DNA from: Streptomyces bungoensis
Lineage (GTDB): Bacteria > Actinomycetota > Actinomycetes > Streptomycetales > Streptomycetaceae
Direction of reading: 5' to 3'
Assembly (NCBI RefSeq): GCF_001514215.1
Contig: NZ_KQ948851.1
Span: 829,279 to 893,278 of the forward strand
Length of the DNA stretch: 64,000 bases
The notes beneath the pieces are model-generated. The model searched no databases. It worked only from the letters and a program-made list of their open reading frames with translations, and was not told the DNA's origin. The position numbers and the translations under genes are program-made. This document shows positions 60,155-64,000 of the stretch, one piece after another (the first letter of the stretch is position 1; every line of letters begins with the position of its first letter).

Positions 60155-61451
60155 CGCGCAGGCACTGGACGAGGTCGTCGAGTTCACCTCCGGCCTCATC
60201 CGGATCGACACCACCAACCGGGGCGGCGGCGACTGCCGGGAGCGGCCGGCCGCCGAGTACGCGGCCGAGCGGCTGGCCGGGGCCGGCCTGGAACCGCTGA
60301 TGCTGGAGCGGACCCCGGGGCGCACCAACGTCGTCGCCCGGATCGAGGGCACCGACCCGGCGGCCGACGCGCTGCTCGTGCACGGCCACCTCGACGTGGT
60401 GCCGGCCGAGGCCGCCGACTGGAGCGTGCACCCCTTCTCCGGGGAGATCCGCGACGGGGTGGTGTGGGGGCGCGGCGCCGTCGACATGAAGAACATGGAC
60501 GCGATGATCCTGGCGGTCGTCCGCTCCTGGGCCCGGCAGGGCGTACGGCCCCGCCGCGACGTCGTCATCGCGTTCACCGCCGACGAGGAGGCCAGCGCCG
60601 AGGACGGCTCCGGGTTCCTCGCCGACGAGCACCCCGGGCTGTTCGAGGGCTGCACCGAGGGCGTCAGCGAGTCCGGCGCCTTCACCTTCCACGACGGCGC
60701 CGGCCGGCAGCTCTACCCGATCGCCGCGGGCGAGCGGGGCACCGGCTGGCTGAAGCTCACCGCGCGCGGCCGGGCCGGGCACGGCTCCAAGGTGAACCGG
60801 GAGAACGCGGTGACCCGGCTCGCCGCCGCCGTCACCCGCATCGGGGAGTACGAGTGGCCGCTCCGGCTCACCCCGACCGTGCGGGCCGCGCTCACCGAGC
60901 TCGCGGCCCTCTACGGCATCGAGCCCGACTTCCGCGACGTCGACCGGCTGCTGGACAAGCTCGGCCCGGCCGCCAAGCTGGTCGAGGCGACCGTGCGCAA
61001 CAGCGCCAACCCGACCATGCTGGACGCCGGTTACAAGCTGAACGTCATCCCCGGCGAGGCCGTCGCCCACGTCGACGGACGGTACCTCCCGGGCGGCGAG
61101 GAGGAGTTCCGCACCACCCTGGACCGGCTCACCGGCCCGGACGTGGACTGGGAGTTCGCCCACCGGGAGGTCGCCCTCCAGGCCCCGCTGGACTCGCCGA
61201 CGTACGCCAGGATGCGGGCCGCCGTGGAGGAGTTCGCGCCCGAGGGGCACGTGGTGCCGTACTGCATGTCGGGCGGCACCGACGCCAAGCAGTTCTCGCG
61301 GCTCGGCATCACCGGCTACGGCTTCGCGCCGCTGAAGCTCCCCGCGGACCTCGACTACCAGGCGCTGTTCCACGGCGTGGACGAGCGCGTCCCCGTCGAG
61401 GCGCTGCACTTCGGCGTCCGCGTCCTCGACCGCTTCCTGCGGACGGCCTGA
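60147..61451 (+). CDS. M20/M25/M40-family metallopeptidase
   Basis: 434 residues, overlapping the M55 gene by 8 bases. Zinc ligands: H81/D83 (LLVHGHLDVVP), D113 (AVDMKNMDAM), E147/E148 (FTADEEAS), and a terminal His in LFHGVDERVP; the middle has the lid-domain dimerisation fold with LNVIPGEA. It hydrolyses a peptide or N-acyl amino acid. Coupling to the M55 gene suggests sequential peptide breakdown. Cytoplasmic: no signal peptide. Confidence 0.92.
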   Translation: MADAQALDEVVEFTSGLIRIDTTNRGGGDCRERPAAEYAAERLAGAGLEPLMLERTPGRTNVVARIEGTDPAADALLVHGHLDVVPAEAADWSVHPFSGEIRDGVVWGRGAVDMKNMDAMILAVVRSWARQGVRPRRDVVIAFTADEEASAEDGSGFLADEHPGLFEGCTEGVSESGAFTFHDGAGRQLYPIAAGERGTGWLKLTARGRAGHGSKVNRENAVTRLAAAVTRIGEYEWPLRLTPTVRAALTELAALYGIEPDFRDVDRLLDKLGPAAKLVEATVRNSANPTMLDAGYKLNVIPGEAVAHVDGRYLPGGEEEFRTTLDRLTGPDVDWEFAHREVALQAPLDSPTYARMRAAVEEFAPEGHVVPYCMSGGTDAKQFSRLGITGYGFAPLKLPADLDYQALFHGVDERVPVEALHFGVRVLDRFLRTA

Positions 61452-61466
61452 GCGATGGAGGAGCAG

Positions 61467-63422
61467 ATGCAGACGCAGCCGTACGGTTCCTGGCCGTCGC
61501 CGATCGACGCGGCGCTGGCCGCCGCGCACGACGGGCAGCCCGAGTGGGTGGGGTACGTCGGCGACGAGGTCTGGTGGACCGAGCCCCGGCCCGCCGAGGG
61601 CGGGCGCCGGGCACTGGTGCGGCGGACCGCGGACGGCCGCGAGGAGCCGGTGCTGCCGGCGCCGTGGAACGTGCGCAGCCGGGTCATCGAGTACGGCGGC
61701 CGGCCCTGGACCGCGGTGGCCGGGGACGGCGGGCCCCTGGTGGTGTTCACCCACTTCGCCGACCAGCGGCTCTACCGCTGGGAGCCGGGCGGCGAGCCCC
61801 GCCCGCTGACACCCGTCTCGCCGGTGGGCGACGGGCTGCGCTGGGCGGAGCCGCGGGTGGACCTCGCCCGCGGCGAGGTCTGGTGCGTGCTCGAGGAGTA
61901 CACCGGGGACGGTCCCGACGACGTGCGGCGCGTCCTGGCCGCCGTACCGCTGGACGGCTCGGCCGCCGAGGACCGGGCGGCGGTCCGCGAACTCACCGGC
62001 GCCCGGCACCGGTTCGTCACCGCGGCCCGCCTCTCGCCCGACGGCCGCCGCGCCGCCTGGCTCGCCTGGGACCACCCGCGGATGCCGTGGGACGGCACGG
62101 AACTGCTCGTCGGCGAGGTGGGCGAGGACGGCCTGCTGCACGAGGTGCGCACGGTCGCCGGAGGACCCGAGGAGGCCGTCGCCCAGGCCGACTGGTCGGC
62201 CGACGGCGGCCTGCTCTTCGCCAGCGACCGCAGCGGCTGGTGGAACCTGTACCGGGACGGCACCCCGCTGTGCCCGCGCGAGGAGGAGTTCGCCGGGCCG
62301 CTGTGGAAGCTCGGCCTGCGCTGGTTCGCGCCGCTGGACAACGGGCTGATCGCGGTCCTGCACGGCCGCGGGCCGGCGGTGCTGGGGATCCTGGACCCGG
62401 AGTCCGGGGAGGTCGTCGACGCGGCCGGGCCCTGGACCGAGTTCGCGCCGACGCTCGCCGCCCACGGCGAGCGCGTGGTCGCCGTCGGCGCGAGCCCGCG
62501 CACCGGGTACGAGGTGGTCGAGCTGGACACCGGCACCGGCCGCGCCCGGGCGATCGGCGCCCGCCACCGGGACACCGTCGACCCGGCGTACTACCCCCGG
62601 CCGACGGCCCGCACCTTCACCGGCCCCGGCGGCCGCGAGGTGCACGCCCACGTCTACCCGCCCCACCACCCCGCCCGCACCGCCCCCGACGGCGAGCTGC
62701 CGCCCTACGTCATCTGGGCGCACGGCGGACCCACCAGCCGGGTCCCGCTCGTCCTCGACCTGGAGATCGCCTACTTCACCTCACGCGGCATCGGCGTCGC
62801 CGAGGTCAACTACGGCGGCTCCACCGGCTACGGCCGCGCCTACCGGGAGCGGCTGCGCGAACAGTGGGGCGTGGTCGACGTCGAGGACTGCGCGGCCGTG
62901 GCCCGCGCGCTGGCCGAGGAGGGCACCGCGGACCCGGACCGGCTCGCGATCCGCGGCGGCAGCGCCGGCGGCTGGACCACCGCCGCCTCCCTGACCACCA
63001 CCGGCCTCTACGCCTGCGGCACGATCAGCTACCCCATCTTCGACCTCGCCACCTGGGGCCCGGGGGACACCCACGACTTCGAGTCCCGGTACCTGGAGTC
63101 GCTGGTCGGCCCGCGCGCCGAGGTGCCCGAGCGGTACGCCGAGCGCTCGCCCACCACGCACGCCCACCGGCTCACCGCCCCGTTCCTGCTCCTGCAGGGA
63201 CTGGACGACGTCATCTGCCCGCCCGCCCAGTGCGAACGCTTCCTCGCCCGGCTCCGGGGCCGCGGGGTGCCGCACGCCTACCTCACCTTCGCGGGGGAGG
63301 GGCACGGCTTCCGGCGGGCCGACACCATCGTCCGCGCCCTGGAGGCCGAACTGTCCCTGTACGCCCAGGTGTTCGGGCTCGCCCCGACCCCTGCCGTGCC
63401 GAAGCTGGAGCTGGTCACATGA
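61467..63422 (+). CDS. S9-family prolyl-oligopeptidase-like peptidase
   Basis: 651 residues from ATG 61467, chosen because GGAGG lies 5 bases upstream; ATG 61455 is the alternative. N-terminal beta-propeller (about 10-390) with repeats such as PRVDLARGEVWCVLEE and GGLLFASDRSGWWNLY. C-terminal alpha/beta-hydrolase (about 400-640): YGGSTGYGR, nucleophile Ser near 499 in RGGSAGGWTT, Asp in LLQGLDDVICPPAQ and His in GEGHGFR. It releases dipeptides or acyl-amino acids from short peptides. No signal peptide. Confidence 0.93.
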   Translation: MQTQPYGSWPSPIDAALAAAHDGQPEWVGYVGDEVWWTEPRPAEGGRRALVRRTADGREEPVLPAPWNVRSRVIEYGGRPWTAVAGDGGPLVVFTHFADQRLYRWEPGGEPRPLTPVSPVGDGLRWAEPRVDLARGEVWCVLEEYTGDGPDDVRRVLAAVPLDGSAAEDRAAVRELTGARHRFVTAARLSPDGRRAAWLAWDHPRMPWDGTELLVGEVGEDGLLHEVRTVAGGPEEAVAQADWSADGGLLFASDRSGWWNLYRDGTPLCPREEEFAGPLWKLGLRWFAPLDNGLIAVLHGRGPAVLGILDPESGEVVDAAGPWTEFAPTLAAHGERVVAVGASPRTGYEVVELDTGTGRARAIGARHRDTVDPAYYPRPTARTFTGPGGREVHAHVYPPHHPARTAPDGELPPYVIWAHGGPTSRVPLVLDLEIAYFTSRGIGVAEVNYGGSTGYGRAYRERLREQWGVVDVEDCAAVARALAEEGTADPDRLAIRGGSAGGWTTAASLTTTGLYACGTISYPIFDLATWGPGDTHDFESRYLESLVGPRAEVPERYAERSPTTHAHRLTAPFLLLQGLDDVICPPAQCERFLARLRGRGVPHAYLTFAGEGHGFRRADTIVRALEAELSLYAQVFGLAPTPAVPKLELVT

Positions 63423-64000
63423 GGGAGCTGCTGCGGCCGGCCCGGCTGGCCCCCGGGGCGCGGGTGGCCGTCGTCGCCCCCAGCGGGCCGGTGCCCGAGG
63501 AACGGCTGCAGGCCGGCCTCGACGTGCTGCGCGGCTGGGACCTCGACCCGGTCGCCGCACCCCATGTGCTGGACCGGCACGGCGCGTTCGGCTACCTGGC
63601 CGGCACCGACGCCGACCGCGCCGCCGACCTGCAGAGCGCCTGGTGCGACCCCAGCGTGGACGCGGTCCTGTGCGCCCGCGGCGGATACGGCGTGCAGCGC
63701 ATGGCCGACCTCCTCGACTGGGAGGCGATGCGGGCGGCCGGGCCGAAGGTCTTCGTCGGCTTCAGCGACATCACCGCCCTGCACGAGGCCTTCGCCACCC
63801 GGCTGGGCCTCGCCACCCTGCACGGGCCGATGGCCGCCGGCGTCGACTTCGTCAAGAACGAGCGGGCCCAGGAGCACCTCAGGGCCACGCTGTTCGCGCC
63901 GGAGACGGTCCGCACCATCGCCTCCGGCGGCACCGCGCTCGTCCCCGGCCGGGCCCGGGGCGTCACCCTCGGCGGCTGCCTGTGCCTGCTCGCCGCCGAA
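63419..64000 (+). CDS. S66-family LD-carboxypeptidase-like protein, 3' end outside window
   Basis: 194 residues visible, from ATG 63419, overlapping the S9 stop (ATGA). LD-carboxypeptidase A/microcin-C7-immunity-type features: VAVVAPSGPVPEERL, LCARGGYGVQRMADLLDW and nucleophile S116 in VFVGFSDITALH; the C-terminal Glu/His of the triad would lie past the window end. It cleaves the L,D-bond between meso-diaminopimelate and D-Ala in murein peptides, or related peptides. Fits cell-wall peptide degradation with the upstream genes. Confidence 0.92.
   Translation, partial: MRELLRPARLAPGARVAVVAPSGPVPEERLQAGLDVLRGWDLDPVAAPHVLDRHGAFGYLAGTDADRAADLQSAWCDPSVDAVLCARGGYGVQRMADLLDWEAMRAAGPKVFVGFSDITALHEAFATRLGLATLHGPMAAGVDFVKNERAQEHLRATLFAPETVRTIASGGTALVPGRARGVTLGGCLCLLAAE

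Noticed and set aside
57239..60685. A 1148-codon open frame on the minus strand across the GH26, GT and M55 genes
   Set aside because: Low-complexity shadow composition and overlaps three well-supported genes; no ribosome site or domain.

Overview
This window looks like a chromosomal segment of a Streptomyces or close relative. The evidence is very high G+C with strong third-position bias, frequent GTG starts and GTGA/ATGA stop-start overlaps, and typical actinomycete families: PucR regulator, F420-type LLM oxidoreductase, SpoIIE/HATPase phosphatase, DUF4232 and DUF3558-like secreted proteins, and an ethylmalonyl-CoA pathway operon. I saw no rRNA, tRNA, CRISPR array, intact insertion sequence or replication origin. 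The first and last genes run off the window.

Region by region. (1) 1-10041: the end of an unknown gene, then a pyrimidine/hydantoin catabolic block of two tandem beta-ureidopropionase-type nitrilases, a class III aminotransferase, a PucR regulator, dihydropyrimidinase, an LLM oxidoreductase and an NCS1 nucleobase transporter. Together these would import a pyrimidine or hydantoin, open the ring, remove carbamoyl and transaminate the beta-amino acid. (2) 10067-13506: a secreted DUF3558-like protein and a minus-strand operon of WXG100/ESX-like small proteins. (3) 13687-21314: lipoate ligase, secreted trypsin-like protein, gamma-glutamyltransferase-like protein, inositol-monophosphatase-like enzyme, CrtI-like FAD oxidoreductase, macro-domain protein, DUF4232 protein. 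(4) 21343-22955: a decay zone in which a deletion has joined the 5' part of narG to the 3' part of narI, next to a CBS-domain fragment. (5) 22934-30618: MarR regulator with a 17-bp palindrome, Ada-AlkA fusion with Ogt, DMT-type membrane protein, sirtuin, Nudix hydrolase, ADP-ribosylglycohydrolase and glycerate kinase. (6) 30703-32200: phosphatidylserine synthase and decarboxylase (phosphatidylethanolamine synthesis). (7) 32371-41646: the ethylmalonyl-CoA operon ccr-ecm-mcl-mch-mcd, a TetR regulator and a fused double 3-hydroxybutyryl-CoA dehydrogenase. (8) 42014-49000: housekeeping and accessory genes, including a radical SAM gene with a LexA-type box. (9) 48810-59233: an MFS exporter fused to three extra C-terminal domains, a multidomain SpoIIE phosphatase, a methyltransferase and a GT2-GH26-membrane GT cluster that looks like an exopolysaccharide locus. 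(10) 59321-64000: overlapping M55, M20, S9 and S66 peptidase genes, probably for uptake-independent breakdown of D-amino-acid or cell-wall peptides.

The most informative observations are the narG'-'narI deletion scar, the inverted repeat sitting exactly between the -35 and -10 of the ccr promoter, the LexA-type box before the radical SAM gene, the GT2/GH26/GT trio, the MFS fusion, and the close grouping of ADP-ribose-handling enzymes. All functions are inferred from sequence reading; no database search was run.
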